From positions 1-64,000 of the forward strand of contig NZ_CAUEQY010000002.1 of assembly GCF_959020145.1 (NCBI RefSeq): 64,000 nucleotides of DNA, in the 5' to 3' direction. Within the stretch, counting starts at the first letter, position 1. Every line of letters starts with the position of its first letter. The notes under the pieces are model-generated. The model was not told where the DNA came from and made no database searches. It saw nothing but the letters and a program-made list of their open reading frames with translations. The position numbers were made by a program, and so were the translations under genes. This stretch comes from an uncultured Bifidobacterium sp. Lineage in GTDB: Bacteria; Actinomycetota; Actinomycetes; Actinomycetales; Bifidobacteriaceae. Positions 43,001 to 52,148 of this stretch are shown piece by piece.

Positions 43001-45381
43001 GGAAGTACGCCTACAGCGGCGAGGATCTGGGCGCGACTTTCACCAAGAAGCAGACCGGCTTCAAGGTGTGGGCGCCGACCGCCGCCAAGGTCGAGCTCAT
43101 CACCTACAAGTCCGCCGACCCGAATGCCGAGATCGATCAGACCATCGACATGACAAGCGAAAGCAAGGGCGTGTGGAGCGCCACGGTGAAGAAGCTTGCC
43201 TCCGGCACCGCGTACTCCTACAGGCTCACCTTCGCCGACGGCACGGTGAACACCTCCGCCGATCCGTACGCCACCGCGGCCGTCGCCAACGGCGAGCGCT
43301 CCGTAGTGCTCTCCAAGAAGGCCATGGGCAAGGCGGGCAAGCGCATGCCGGCCTTCGGCAAGACCACCGACGCCTCCATCGCCGAGATGAACATCCGCGA
43401 CTTCTCCATCAACCCGGCCTCCGGCATCTCCGCCGACAAGCAGGGCAAGTACCTGGGCGTGGTCGAATCCGGCACGAAGACCGCCAAGGGCGCGACCTCC
43501 GGCCTCGACTATCTCAAGTCGCTGGGCGTCACCCACGTGCAGATCATGCCGATGTACGACTACGGTTCCGTCAACGAGACCGGCGACCTGAGCTACAACG
43601 CCGATGGCGCGCAGAACTGGGGCTACGACCCGGAGAACTACAACGTGCCGGAAGGCTCGTACTCCTCCGATCCGAGCAACCCGAGCTCCCGCGTCACCGA
43701 AATGAAGCAGATGGTCAAGGGCCTGCACAAGAACGACATCCGCGTCATCATGGATGTGGTGTACAACCATGTCTACAATGCCGCGAACCATTCGTTCAAC
43801 AAGACGGTCCCGGGCTACTACTTCCGCTATGACGACAACGGTTCGCTCGTCAACGACTCCGGTTGCGGCAACGACACCGCCTCCGAACGTGCGATGATGC
43901 GCAAGTACATCGTCGACTCGGTGACCTACTGGGCGAAGAACTACAATATCGACGGCTTCCGATTCGACCTCATGGGTCTGATCGACACCAAGACGATGCA
44001 GGAGGTTCGTGCTGCCCTCGACAAGATCGATCCGTCCATCATCGTGCTCGGCGAAGGCTGGGACATGAACTCCACGATGGACAAGAGCGAGATGACCATC
44101 CAGCCAAACGCCTACCAGGTCGCTTCGGACGGCACCAACAACGGCATCGCGTTCTTCAACGACTCGATCCGCGACGGCCTCAAGGGTTCCGTGTTCTCCG
44201 ACACCGACACCGGTTTCGTCTCCGGCAAGGCCGATCAGGAAAGCCTCATCGCCCACAACGTGCTCGGCTGCCAGTACGACGCCGACGCCATCACCACCTG
44301 CTGGAACGGCAATGCGCAGGACCACTACGCGGATGCCGGTCAGGTGGTGAACTACGCCGAGATCCACGACAACATGACCCTGTACGACAAGCTCAGGAAG
44401 TCCGTGCCCACGGATGACGAGGCCACCACCGAGGCGCGCGCCAAGCTCGCCGATTCCGTGGTCTACCTGTCCGAAGGCATCCCGGCCATCCAGCTGGGCC
44501 AGGAGTTTCTGCGCACCAAGGGCGGCAACGGCGACAGCTATAACGCCGGTGACGAGGTGAACGCCATCGACTGGGATCGCACCACGCAGTACTCCGGCTC
44601 CGTCGACTACGTCAGGGGCCTGATCAAGCTGCGCAACAGGATCGCTGCCCTCCGCCAGACCAGCTACAGCGACATCAACGCCAGCGTGACCATGCTCAAG
44701 TCCGCCAACGGTGTCGTGGCCTATCAGGCGAAGGACTCCAGCGGCACCTACGTGGTGATCTTCAACGCCAACAACGATGCCGCCGCCATCGATGGCGTCG
44801 AGGCCGGCAAGTACGAGGTGCTCGCCGCAAACGGCACCGTGTACGGCGACGATGATGTCAAGAGCGTCACCGTCCGCAAGGGCTCCGCATACACCGCTGG
44901 CGCACTGTCCGCCACCGTGCTCAAGGTCGCCTCCGCCGACGACGTCGTTCCCGTGATTAGCGGTGTGAACGAGTCGACGACCATCACCGTCGGTTCCAAG
45001 TTCGATCCGATGGCGGGCGTCTCCGCCACCGACGACATCGACGGCGATCTGACCGACAAGATCAAGGTCGAGGGCACCGTGGACGCCAATAAGGTCGGCG
45101 ACTACAAGCTGGTCTACTCCGTGACCAACTCCCGTGGCAAGACCACGACCTTCACCCGCACGGTGCACGTCCAGAAGCAGGCCGTCACCCCGGCCACCGA
45201 TAAGAACAATGGCAAGATCAACGGCAAGGCCGACAATACAAAGGAAAACGCGGAGAAAAGCGCGGCGCAGAGCCCGGCAACAGGCTCCAACGTCGCCGGA
45301 ATCGCCTTGGCCGTCATGGTGCTCGCCGTTGCGGCGGGCGTGTTGATCGTCCTCCGCAGGAAGGAGGCCGGCGACCGATAA
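40087..45381 (+). CDS. apu: Cell wall-anchored amylopullulanase (two GH13 domains)
   Basis: A 1764-residue extracellular enzyme with two catalytic centres. Order: signal peptide (ends near 'PIVAQAQ'); alpha-amylase GH13 domain (about 45-515; Asp231, Glu264, Asp330, with Trp329 where His is usual); CBM25-like starch-binding module (about 535-620); two CBM41-like modules (about 637-735 and 755-875); pullulanase N-terminal/CBM48 region (about 970-1070); pullulanase GH13_14 domain with 'WGYDPENYNVPEGSYS', Asp1294 in 'GFRFDLMGL', Glu1323 in 'LGEGWDM' and Asp1428 in 'EIHDNMTLYD'; an Ig-like DUF5011 module (about 1620-1695); and a C-terminal 'SPATG' sorting-type motif, membrane helix and 'RRKE' tail. 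It should cut both alpha-1,4 and alpha-1,6 bonds of starch and pullulan. Confidence 0.94.
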   Translation: MVVQTNRPLGRVVAMGVTAAMACASLVAAPIVAQAQSKTQANQQKDVQVIAFQQTWNTIAKECTNTYGPEGVVYVEVSPPQESIQGTQWWTSYQPVSYKLDSKLGTEAEFKNMVQQCSAAGVGIIADVVLNQTTGADVAAGDQKGVAGSEYNGSTGSYPGFATKQYPDGITAADFHSCTKNISDYTNQKEVQECRLSSMWDFNSESEKVQDIQSDYLASLWNAGVRGFRMDAVKHIHTDSVKAIKEKFAKKIGKNANDIYWIQEVIGNASEAAGIQPSNYVQNGTVTEFGFKSEMNQTFKDKIANLKGLSDRLSKDLSSDDANVFVTNWDTARNEGALTYKDGAKYQLANAFMLAYDYGTPRLLSDYKWDVNDNGAPGATATSVPDVDMDKACSTNDSDWNCEQRWTSTRGMIAFRNYVNGTKVADWQDDGGDNIAFSRGAKGFIAINNGKKDKDASYTTSLADGEYCNVYATMDCSKTVTVKGGKVETTVPAHSAIALYAGATKASHPAASAATDPSDPDVSQEEDDALPDDRSVTIYYKPANSEWKTPKVHYGLGNDWEQPEADMTLDAQGYYTATINTKGKAIDFVFHDKDTDGWENPKDGGNYHANVGITHVGVSEQAATVGNPESIGAKTRLVVHYKPSSASDNRGVYVWGTDVNGGNMDAKHHAFTGTDCWGKVAVLNFDGKYDKFGFLVTTSDWNKYGADRSATVSADGTAEVWIDGTKYPDQGEATTVETLDSAPADYACKANTVKVKVHYNRDDGLYYNAEDTSTTVPQWDIWTWSSNWNGGAATFTTHDDWGEIAEYSFTNYTYYNNDGASDIGMLRRYGKDAWKAKDPDDADHRIPSNALVFDADGNASAEVWLLGGDATVYTSRPSLGATMKSAEISGTNQLSAKLSKKVSTDDLKGKVTVTDADGKAVDVKSLKADGTKVIITADKDLDVRGKYTVEIKGFGSQNAIAGSVVRTDAFDRKYAYSGEDLGATFTKKQTGFKVWAPTAAKVELITYKSADPNAEIDQTIDMTSESKGVWSATVKKLASGTAYSYRLTFADGTVNTSADPYATAAVANGERSVVLSKKAMGKAGKRMPAFGKTTDASIAEMNIRDFSINPASGISADKQGKYLGVVESGTKTAKGATSGLDYLKSLGVTHVQIMPMYDYGSVNETGDLSYNADGAQNWGYDPENYNVPEGSYSSDPSNPSSRVTEMKQMVKGLHKNDIRVIMDVVYNHVYNAANHSFNKTVPGYYFRYDDNGSLVNDSGCGNDTASERAMMRKYIVDSVTYWAKNYNIDGFRFDLMGLIDTKTMQEVRAALDKIDPSIIVLGEGWDMNSTMDKSEMTIQPNAYQVASDGTNNGIAFFNDSIRDGLKGSVFSDTDTGFVSGKADQESLIAHNVLGCQYDADAITTCWNGNAQDHYADAGQVVNYAEIHDNMTLYDKLRKSVPTDDEATTEARAKLADSVVYLSEGIPAIQLGQEFLRTKGGNGDSYNAGDEVNAIDWDRTTQYSGSVDYVRGLIKLRNRIAALRQTSYSDINASVTMLKSANGVVAYQAKDSSGTYVVIFNANNDAAAIDGVEAGKYEVLAANGTVYGDDDVKSVTVRKGSAYTAGALSATVLKVASADDVVPVISGVNESTTITVGSKFDPMAGVSATDDIDGDLTDKIKVEGTVDANKVGDYKLVYSVTNSRGKTTTFTRTVHVQKQAVTPATDKNNGKINGKADNTKENAEKSAAQSPATGSNVAGIALAVMVLAVAAGVLIVLRRKEAGDR

Positions 45382-45417
45382 AATCGCAATCGTCTGACTG
45401 TATTTCCTGAATTTCCG

Positions 45418-45454
45418 AAAGGCGGGACCGCGGAGCAATGCGGTCCCGCCTTTT
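45418..45454 (+). terminator. Intrinsic terminator of the amylopullulanase gene
   Basis: An 11-bp GC stem GGCGGGACCGC (45421-45431) with its complement (45440-45450), extended by AAA/TTT, and a TTTT tail. Confidence 0.88.
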
Positions 45455-45489
45455 CGTATCACGATGGAACACGCCGCGTCTTGCGCCGC

Positions 45490-45498
45490 TGATAGACT
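45490..45498 (+). promoter_or_regulatory. Extended -10 promoter of pyrG, apparently leaderless
   Basis: TGA-TAGACT (hexamer 45493-45498) followed by eight bases and then the ATG at 45507. No Shine-Dalgarno lies in the gap. The layout is the same as at rsmE (56072-56089). Confidence 0.5.
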
Positions 45499-45506
45499 GA
45501 AGTTCC

Positions 45507-47168
45507 ATGGTTAGAAGACAACATGGCAATTCTCAAGAACACGTCACCAAACATATTTTCGTCACTGGCGGCGTTGTCTCCTCTCTCGGCAAAGGCCTGA
45601 CCGCCTCCTCCCTTGGACGCCTGCTCCGTAGCCGCGGCATCAAGGTTTTGCAGCAGAAGCTCGATCCGTACATCAACGTGGATCCGGGCACGATGAATCC
45701 TTTCCAGCACGGTGAGGTCTATGTCACCGAAGATGGCGCGGAAACCGATCTCGACATCGGCCACTACGAGCGTTTCCTCGACGTGTACCTGAGCCAGAAG
45801 GCCAACGTCACCACCGGCCAGATCTATCAGGAGGTGCTGCGCAAGGAACGCGCCGGCGAATACCTCGGCCAGTGCGTGCAGGTCATCCCTCACATCACCA
45901 ACGAAATCAAGTCCCGTATGCGCGCGCAGGCGTCCGATGACGTCGACGTGATCATCACCGAAATCGGCGGCACCGTCGGCGACATTGAATCCCAGCCGTT
46001 CCTGGAGGCCGCTCGTGAAGTACGCCGCGACCTGGGCGCCGAAAACTGCATGTTCGTGCACGTCTCCCTGGTGCCGTACATCGCCGCCGCGCATGAGCTC
46101 AAGACCAAGCCGACCCAGCATTCCGTCATGATGCTGCGCCAGCTCGGCATCTCCCCGGACGCGCTCGTGCTGCGTTCCGACCGGCCGCTCAACCAGTCCA
46201 TCAAGGACAAGATCTCCCTGATGTGCGACGTGGACTCCGAAGGCGTCGTCAACTGCGTGGACGCTCCGAGCATCTACGACGTGCCGAAGACCCTGTTCGA
46301 CGAAGGCCTCGACGCCTACGTGGTGCGTGAACTCGGCCTGCCGTTCCATGACGTCGACTGGGACGAGTGGGAGGACCTGCTCGAACGCGTGCACCATCCG
46401 AAGCACGAGGTCAACGTGGCCATCGTCGGCAAGTACATTGACCTGCCGGACGCCTACCTGTCCGTCACCGAGGCCATCAAGGCCGGCGGCTTCGCCAACT
46501 GGGCCAAGGTCAACGTCAAGTGGGTGGCCGCCGACAAGTGCGCCACCGAAGAAGGCGCCGCGGCGGCCCTCGACCAGGTCGACGGCATCGTGATTCCGGG
46601 CGGCTTCGGCATCCGTGGCATCGACGGCAAGATCGGCGCCCTGCGTTACGCCCGCGAGCACAAGCTGCCGGCCCTCGGCCTGTGCCTCGGTCTGCAGTCC
46701 ATGGTCATCGAATACGCACGCGATGTCCTCGGCATCACCGACGCGAACTCCTCCGAATTCGATCCGGATTGCGCCAACCCGGTCATCGCCACCATGGAAG
46801 AGCAGAAGGACATCGTCGCCGGCAAGGGCGACATGGGTCACACCATGCGTCTGGGCTCCTACCCGGCGGAACTGGAGGAAGGCTCCATTGTCGCCGAACT
46901 GTACGGCACCACGCATGTCACCGAACGCCACCGCCACCGTTACGAGGTGAACGTGGCCTACAAGGATCGTCTGCGCGAAGGTGGTCTGGTCATCTCCGGC
47001 CAGAGCCCTGACGGCGAACTCACCGAATTCGTCGAACTGCCGCGCGAGGTGCATCCGTTCTACGTGGCCACCCAGGCCCATCCGGAATTCAAGTCCCGTC
47101 CAACCAAGCCGCATCCGCTGTTCGCGGGTCTGGTCAAGGCCGCTCTGGACCACCAGCAGGCGCGCTGA
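45507..47168 (+). CDS. pyrG: CTP synthase
   Basis: Amidates UTP to CTP with ATP and glutamine. Synthetase domain at the N-terminus ('HIFVTGGVVSSLGKGLTASS', 'GTVGDIESQPFLEAAREVR') and class I glutamine amidotransferase at the C-terminus with nucleophile Cys393 in 'LGLCLGLQSM' and the His-Glu pair in 'TQAHPEFKSRP'. Length is 553. It carries about 12 residues before the usual 'TKHIFVTGG' start; the ATG fits a leaderless promoter. Flanked by terminators on both sides, so monocistronic. Confidence 0.97.
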   Translation: MVRRQHGNSQEHVTKHIFVTGGVVSSLGKGLTASSLGRLLRSRGIKVLQQKLDPYINVDPGTMNPFQHGEVYVTEDGAETDLDIGHYERFLDVYLSQKANVTTGQIYQEVLRKERAGEYLGQCVQVIPHITNEIKSRMRAQASDDVDVIITEIGGTVGDIESQPFLEAAREVRRDLGAENCMFVHVSLVPYIAAAHELKTKPTQHSVMMLRQLGISPDALVLRSDRPLNQSIKDKISLMCDVDSEGVVNCVDAPSIYDVPKTLFDEGLDAYVVRELGLPFHDVDWDEWEDLLERVHHPKHEVNVAIVGKYIDLPDAYLSVTEAIKAGGFANWAKVNVKWVAADKCATEEGAAAALDQVDGIVIPGGFGIRGIDGKIGALRYAREHKLPALGLCLGLQSMVIEYARDVLGITDANSSEFDPDCANPVIATMEEQKDIVAGKGDMGHTMRLGSYPAELEEGSIVAELYGTTHVTERHRHRYEVNVAYKDRLREGGLVISGQSPDGELTEFVELPREVHPFYVATQAHPEFKSRPTKPHPLFAGLVKAALDHQQAR

Positions 47169-47200
47169 GACGATTTGAGCGCATAAGCTCGATTCATCGC

Positions 47201-47239
47201 AAAGCGGAAGACCGAATCTGCATGGTCTTCCGCTTTTTT
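47201..47239 (+). terminator. Intrinsic terminator of pyrG
   Basis: A 13-bp perfect stem (47201-47213 with 47224-47236) with a 10-base loop and a run of T. Textbook form. Confidence 0.93.
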
Positions 47240-47350
47240 GTAAGGCAAATCACGGGCGAATACTGTCGAATTTCGAATAAGGTCTAGTGTTTCGCTGTGT
47301 GTTCTGTTAGGTTGTCATAGGTATCAATGAGTGAATGGAGGCAGCGTACG

Positions 47351-48847
47351 GTGGCAGAGAACCAAGCGTCCAACGCCGCGGCCGACGTGGAGATGAGCCA
47401 GTATGTGGCTGATCGCACGCGCGTGAACGAAGACAAGATCAAGCAGGATGACGAGATTATCGAGCAATTCGGTGACTACAACTACGGCTGGCACGATACG
47501 GACTTCGCCGGCGAGGCGGCGAAGAAAGGCATCGACGAGAACGTCGTGCGTGCCATCTCCGCCGACAAACACGAGCCGGAATGGATGCTGGAAAAGCGAT
47601 TGGAAGGGTATCGCGATTTCATCGACCGTCCAATGCCGCAGTGGGGCGTCGATTTGAAGGACTTCGACGCCGACGATTTCAAGTACTACGTCAAGCCGAT
47701 CGACAAGCAGGCCACCACCTGGGAGGAACTGCCCGACGAGATCCGCTCCACGTACGACAAGCTCGGCATTCCGGAAGCGGAGAAAAGCAGACTCGTCTCC
47801 GGCGTCGCCGCGCAGTACGAGTCCGAGGTCATCTACAATTCAATCCAGAAGGACCTTGAGGAGCAGGGCGTCATCTTCGTCGACACCGACACCGCCGTGC
47901 AAAAGTACCCGGAACTCGTCAAGAAGTATTTCGGCAAATGCATTCCGAGCAACGACAACAAATTCTCGGCATTGAACACCGCCGCATGGTCGGGCGGCTC
48001 GTTCGTGTACGTGCCGAAGGGTGTGCACGTGGACATCCCGCTGCAGGCCTACTTCCGCATCAACACGCCGAATATGGGCCAGTTCGAGCGCACGCTGATC
48101 ATCGCTGATGAAGGCTCCTACGTGCATTACGTGGAAGGCTGCACCGCGCCGATCTACTCCACCGACTCGCTGCATTCCGGTGTTGTGGAGATCTTTGTCG
48201 AACCGCATGCCCGTGTGCGTTACACCACTGTGCAGAACTGGTCGAACAACGTGTACAATCTGGTGACGCAGCGCGCCTACGTGCGTGAGGGCGGCACCAT
48301 GGAATGGGTCGACGGCAACATCGGCTCGAAAGCCACCATGAAGTATCCGGCATGCATCCTCGCCGAGCCGTACGCGAAGGCCAGCACCATGTCGTTGGGT
48401 TTCGCAGGCAAGGGCCAATATCAGGACACGGGCGCGAAGATGATTCACCTCGCCCCGCATACCAGCTCCACCATCGTGGCGAAGTCGATTTCCCGTGGCG
48501 GCGGACGTTCCGCATACCGTGGCCTCGTCAAAATCGTCAAGGGCGCGGAAGGGTCCTCCAATTCGACGGTCTGCGACGCTTTGCTCGTCGACGAATTCAG
48601 CCGTTCCGACACGTACCCGCATGTGGATGTGCGTGAGGACAACGTCTCCATGGCGCATGAGGCCACCGTTTCCAAGGTCTCTGAAGACCAGCTGTTCTAT
48701 CTGATGAGCCGCGGCCTGTCCGAAGACGAGGCCATGGGCATGATCGTGCGCGGCTTCGTCGAACCGATCAGTCGCGAGCTGCCGATGGAATACGCGCTCG
48801 AATTGAACCGTTTGGTGGAATTGCAGATGGAAGGGTCGGTGGGCTGA
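47351..48847 (+). CDS. sufB: Fe-S cluster assembly protein SufB
   Basis: Scaffold subunit of the SufBCD complex, which builds [4Fe-4S] clusters. The C-terminal half is the SUF beta-helix ('GSYVHYVEGCTAPIYSTDSL', 'TVQNWSNNVYNLVTQRA', 'SSTIVAKSISRGGGRSAYRG'). I chose GTG 47351 because ATGGAGG sits nine bases upstream and the protein then begins 'AENQASNAAADVEMSQ'; an ATG at 47327 in the same frame adds eight residues. Length is 498. First gene of sufB-sufD-sufC-sufS-sufU. Confidence 0.95.
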   Translation: MAENQASNAAADVEMSQYVADRTRVNEDKIKQDDEIIEQFGDYNYGWHDTDFAGEAAKKGIDENVVRAISADKHEPEWMLEKRLEGYRDFIDRPMPQWGVDLKDFDADDFKYYVKPIDKQATTWEELPDEIRSTYDKLGIPEAEKSRLVSGVAAQYESEVIYNSIQKDLEEQGVIFVDTDTAVQKYPELVKKYFGKCIPSNDNKFSALNTAAWSGGSFVYVPKGVHVDIPLQAYFRINTPNMGQFERTLIIADEGSYVHYVEGCTAPIYSTDSLHSGVVEIFVEPHARVRYTTVQNWSNNVYNLVTQRAYVREGGTMEWVDGNIGSKATMKYPACILAEPYAKASTMSLGFAGKGQYQDTGAKMIHLAPHTSSTIVAKSISRGGGRSAYRGLVKIVKGAEGSSNSTVCDALLVDEFSRSDTYPHVDVREDNVSMAHEATVSKVSEDQLFYLMSRGLSEDEAMGMIVRGFVEPISRELPMEYALELNRLVELQMEGSVG

Positions 48848-48852
48848 TCACC

Positions 48853-50076
48853 ATGGCACAAACTCAGGAAATCAATATCCCCGTCGCGGATCCGTCCGAT
48901 CCGTACGCGAACCCGGCGGCCATGCCGTCGTCCGCGGACCGCGCTCCACGCTCATTCGACATCGAAGCGTTCGCCAAGCCGGACCGCAAACAGGAGGACT
49001 GGCGCTACACGCCGATAGAGCGCATCGAGGAGTTCTTCGATGTGTTCGAACCATCCAATGAAACGCAGGTCACCGTTTCCATGATCGACGGGTCGCCGCT
49101 TGCCGAAGGCGTCACGTATGCCGAAGGCACGGTGGGGGACACCGGCACAGGCATCGTCTCCAAGCCGAACGACCGTGTGTCCGCAGTCGAATGGAATTCC
49201 GGCAAACGCGCTGGAATACTGACCATCGACGGTGAGATCGACCAGCCGGTGCTCGTCAAAATGCATGGCACCGGCAGGGACCTCGACGCGTTCCACCTGT
49301 CGATCATCGCAGCCGACCGCGCCCATGCCGACGTGGTCGTCGAACATGACGGCGACGCACGTCTCGCCGAAGGCGTGGAAATCACCACAGGCAAGGACTC
49401 CCACATTTCCACCACCTTCATCCAGGAATGGAACAAGGACTCCAAACACGTCGGCAACCAGCGCATCCACGTGGGCGAGGAGGCGTCCCTGCGCCATTCC
49501 GTGGTCACCCTCGGTGGTGATGTCGTGCGCATTCGCATGGACCAGGACTTCGGCGGCGAACAGGGCGACCTCAACATGCTCGGCATCTACTTCGTGGACC
49601 CGGGCGAGCATATCGAACACCGCACGATGGTGGTGCATAACCATCCCGAATGCAAGAGCCGCGTGGTCTACAAGGGCGCGCTCGACGGCAAGGGAGCGCA
49701 CTCCACATGGGTCGGCAACGCGCTGATCGAGCCTACCGCGCCGGGCACCGACTCCTACGAGCTCAACCGCAATCTGGTGCTCACCCCAGGTGCCATCGCC
49801 GATTCCGAGCCGAATCTGGAAATCGAAAACGGCAACATCATCGGTGCCGGCCACGCCTCATCCGTCGGACGATTCGACGACGAAGAGCTGTTCTACCTCG
49901 AATCGCGCGGCATCTCGGAAAACGAGGCACGCAAGCTCGTGGTGCGTGGCTTCTTCGGCGAGCTCGTCGAGGAAATCGGCATTCCGGCGATTTCCGAGCA
50001 TCTTATGAACGTCATCGACAAGCGCCTGGCCCGCGGCGAAAGCGACGCGATCGCACAGGTATTGGAAGAGAAATAA
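48853..50076 (+). CDS. sufD: Fe-S cluster assembly protein SufD
   Basis: Paralogue of SufB and its partner in the SufBCD scaffold. Length is 407. N-terminal helical part with 'RKQEDWRYTPIERIEEFF', then a beta-helix with 'ERIHRTMVV'-like stretches ('EHIEHRTMVVHNHPECKSRV') and the family C-terminal block 'DDEELFYLESRGISENEARK'. It follows sufB by five bases and precedes sufC by 15, so translation is coupled. Confidence 0.94.
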   Translation: MAQTQEINIPVADPSDPYANPAAMPSSADRAPRSFDIEAFAKPDRKQEDWRYTPIERIEEFFDVFEPSNETQVTVSMIDGSPLAEGVTYAEGTVGDTGTGIVSKPNDRVSAVEWNSGKRAGILTIDGEIDQPVLVKMHGTGRDLDAFHLSIIAADRAHADVVVEHDGDARLAEGVEITTGKDSHISTTFIQEWNKDSKHVGNQRIHVGEEASLRHSVVTLGGDVVRIRMDQDFGGEQGDLNMLGIYFVDPGEHIEHRTMVVHNHPECKSRVVYKGALDGKGAHSTWVGNALIEPTAPGTDSYELNRNLVLTPGAIADSEPNLEIENGNIIGAGHASSVGRFDDEELFYLESRGISENEARKLVVRGFFGELVEEIGIPAISEHLMNVIDKRLARGESDAIAQVLEEK

Positions 50077-50091
50077 TCGTCAGGAGAAACC

Positions 50092-50871
50092 ATGTCAACC
50101 CTTGAAATCAAAGATCTGTACGCGCACGTCGAAACCAAGGACGGCATCAAGCCGATTCTCAAAGGCGTGAACCTGACCGTCAACTCCGGTGAAACCCATG
50201 CCATCATGGGCCCCAACGGTTCCGGCAAATCCACCCTGGCATACACGCTGGCCGGCCACCCGAAGTACATCGTCGACTCCGGCCAGGTGCTGCTCGACGG
50301 CGAGGACATCCTCAAGATGACCCCGGACGAGCGAGCCAAGGCGGGCATCTTCCTGGCCATGCAGTACCCGGTCGAAGTGCCGGGCGTGTCCATGACCAAC
50401 TTCCTGCGCACCGCCAAAACCGAAGTGGACGGCAAGGCGCCGGCCATCCGTACATGGACGAAGGAACTGTCCGAAGCCATGAAGCGGCTCAAGATGGACC
50501 CGAAGTTCGCCACCCGTTCCGTGAACGAAGGCTTCTCCGGCGGTGAGAAGAAGCGCGCGGAAGTGCTGCAGCTCGAACTGCTCAAGCCGAAGTTCGCCAT
50601 CCTCGACGAAACCGACTCCGGCCTCGACGTCGACGCGCTGCGCATCGTTTCCGAAGGTGTGAACCGTGCCAAGGAAGCCAACCAGTTCGGCATCCTCATG
50701 GTCACCCACTACACCCGCATCCTGCGTTACATCAAGCCGGACATCGTGCACGTGTTCGCCGACGGCCACTTCATCAAGACCGGCGGTCCGGAACTCGCCG
50801 ACGAGCTTGAGGAGACCGGCTACGACGCATACCTGCCGGAAGGCTCCGATTCGGAAAGCGCATTGGCATGA
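50092..50871 (+). CDS. sufC: Fe-S cluster assembly ATPase SufC
   Basis: ABC-type ATPase that drives conformational change in the SufBCD scaffold; soluble, with no membrane partner. Walker A 'GPNGSGKSTLAYTLAG', signature 'FSGGEKKRAEVLQL', Walker B 'FAILDETDSGLDVDAL' and switch His in 'MVTHYTRIL'. Length is 259. CAGGAGAAA lies before the ATG. The stop overlaps the start of sufS by four bases. Confidence 0.97.
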   Translation: MSTLEIKDLYAHVETKDGIKPILKGVNLTVNSGETHAIMGPNGSGKSTLAYTLAGHPKYIVDSGQVLLDGEDILKMTPDERAKAGIFLAMQYPVEVPGVSMTNFLRTAKTEVDGKAPAIRTWTKELSEAMKRLKMDPKFATRSVNEGFSGGEKKRAEVLQLELLKPKFAILDETDSGLDVDALRIVSEGVNRAKEANQFGILMVTHYTRILRYIKPDIVHVFADGHFIKTGGPELADELEETGYDAYLPEGSDSESALA

Positions 50872-52142
50872 CCGATTTCGCAGCGATCCGCAGCCAATTT
50901 CCGATTCTCGACCAGGAAATCCACGGCCATCCGCTGGTATACCTCGATTCCGCCGCGACATCGCAGAAGCCGCAGTGCGTGATCGACGCGGAATCGGACT
51001 TCTACCGCACCATCAACGCCGGAGTGCACCGAGGCGCGCATGAGCTTGCCGCGCGTAGCACCATGGCGTTCGAGGATGCGCGCGCCAAAGTGGCCAAGCT
51101 GGTTGGCGCCGATTCGGCGGAAGGCGAAGAGGAGATCGTCGTCACCGCCGGCGCCACCGCAGGACTGAACCTGTTGGCCACCGCATTCGGCAACGCGTCG
51201 CTTGGACGCGGGGGAGAGGCCGCCAAGCGTTTCGCGTTGAAACCGGGCGATGAGATCGTCGTCACCAAGGCGGAACACCATTCCGTGCTGCTGCCGTTCC
51301 AGGAACTTGCGCTGCGCACCGGCGCCACGCTCAAATGGTTCGACTTGGACGAGGAAGGCCGTGTGCGTTCCGACACCGCGAACGAAGTAATCACCGACCG
51401 CACGAAGATCGTTGCCGTCACGCATGTGGGCAATACCACAGGAGCGATTACCGACATCGCGCCGATTATCCGCCGCGCCCACGAGGTGGGTGCCGTGTTC
51501 GTGCTCGACGCATGCCAGTCCGTGCCGCACCTCAAAGTGGATTTCCACGCTTTGGACGTCGATTTCGCCGCATGGAGCGCCCACAAAATGTATGGCCCGA
51601 CCGGCGTCGGATTCCTCTATGGCAAGCGTGAAATGCTTGAGGCATTGCCTCCGGCCAATTTCGGCGGATCCATGGTGGAGCTTGCCTGGATGGACCAGGA
51701 AGCCCAGTACATGGAGCCTCCCGCACGATTCGAAGCGGGCACGCAGCCGGTGGCACAGGTCGTCGCCGCCGGTGTCGCCGCCGAATGGCTGATGAACATC
51801 GGCATGGAAAACCTCGAGGCGCACGAACGCACCATCACCGACGAACTGCTCAAAATGGGCGATATCGACGGCATCCGAATCCTCGGACCCCGCTCCAACA
51901 AGGAGCGCATCGGTACCGTCGCGTTCGAAGTCGAAGGCGTGCACCCGCACGACGTCGGCCAGTTCATCGACGCGCAGGGCATCGCCATCCGCGTCGGACA
52001 CCACTGCGCGCAGCCGGTGCACCGACACTTCGGCGTGTATGCCTCCAACCGCGCGTCCAGCGGCATCTACAATTCGGTCGAAGACGCGCAGGCCCTCATC
52101 GAGGCGCTCGGCAAAGTTCGTCCGTTCTTTGGAGTTGAGTAA
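50868..52142 (+). CDS. sufS: Cysteine desulfurase SufS
   Basis: PLP-dependent group II cysteine desulfurase that supplies sulfur for cluster assembly. Length is 424. PLP Lys240 in 'WSAHKMYGPTGVGFLYGK'; persulfide-forming Cys380 in 'RVGHHCAQPVHRHFG'; 'AEHHSVLLPFQELA' and 'YLDSAATSQKPQ' are other landmarks. ATG overlaps the sufC stop, and sufU follows six bases downstream, consistent with SufS handing sulfur to SufU. Confidence 0.97.
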   Translation: MTDFAAIRSQFPILDQEIHGHPLVYLDSAATSQKPQCVIDAESDFYRTINAGVHRGAHELAARSTMAFEDARAKVAKLVGADSAEGEEEIVVTAGATAGLNLLATAFGNASLGRGGEAAKRFALKPGDEIVVTKAEHHSVLLPFQELALRTGATLKWFDLDEEGRVRSDTANEVITDRTKIVAVTHVGNTTGAITDIAPIIRRAHEVGAVFVLDACQSVPHLKVDFHALDVDFAAWSAHKMYGPTGVGFLYGKREMLEALPPANFGGSMVELAWMDQEAQYMEPPARFEAGTQPVAQVVAAGVAAEWLMNIGMENLEAHERTITDELLKMGDIDGIRILGPRSNKERIGTVAFEVEGVHPHDVGQFIDAQGIAIRVGHHCAQPVHRHFGVYASNRASSGIYNSVEDAQALIEALGKVRPFFGVE

Positions 52143-52148
52143 CGAAAT

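Noticed and set aside
42439..45462. Open frame of about 1000 codons antisense to the amylopullulanase
   Set aside because: It mirrors the high-GC coding strand, has no family similarity, and the plus-strand protein carries all catalytic motifs. The same holds for long antisense frames opposite xfp (12119-14530), alaS (29786-32683) and polA (846-1775).
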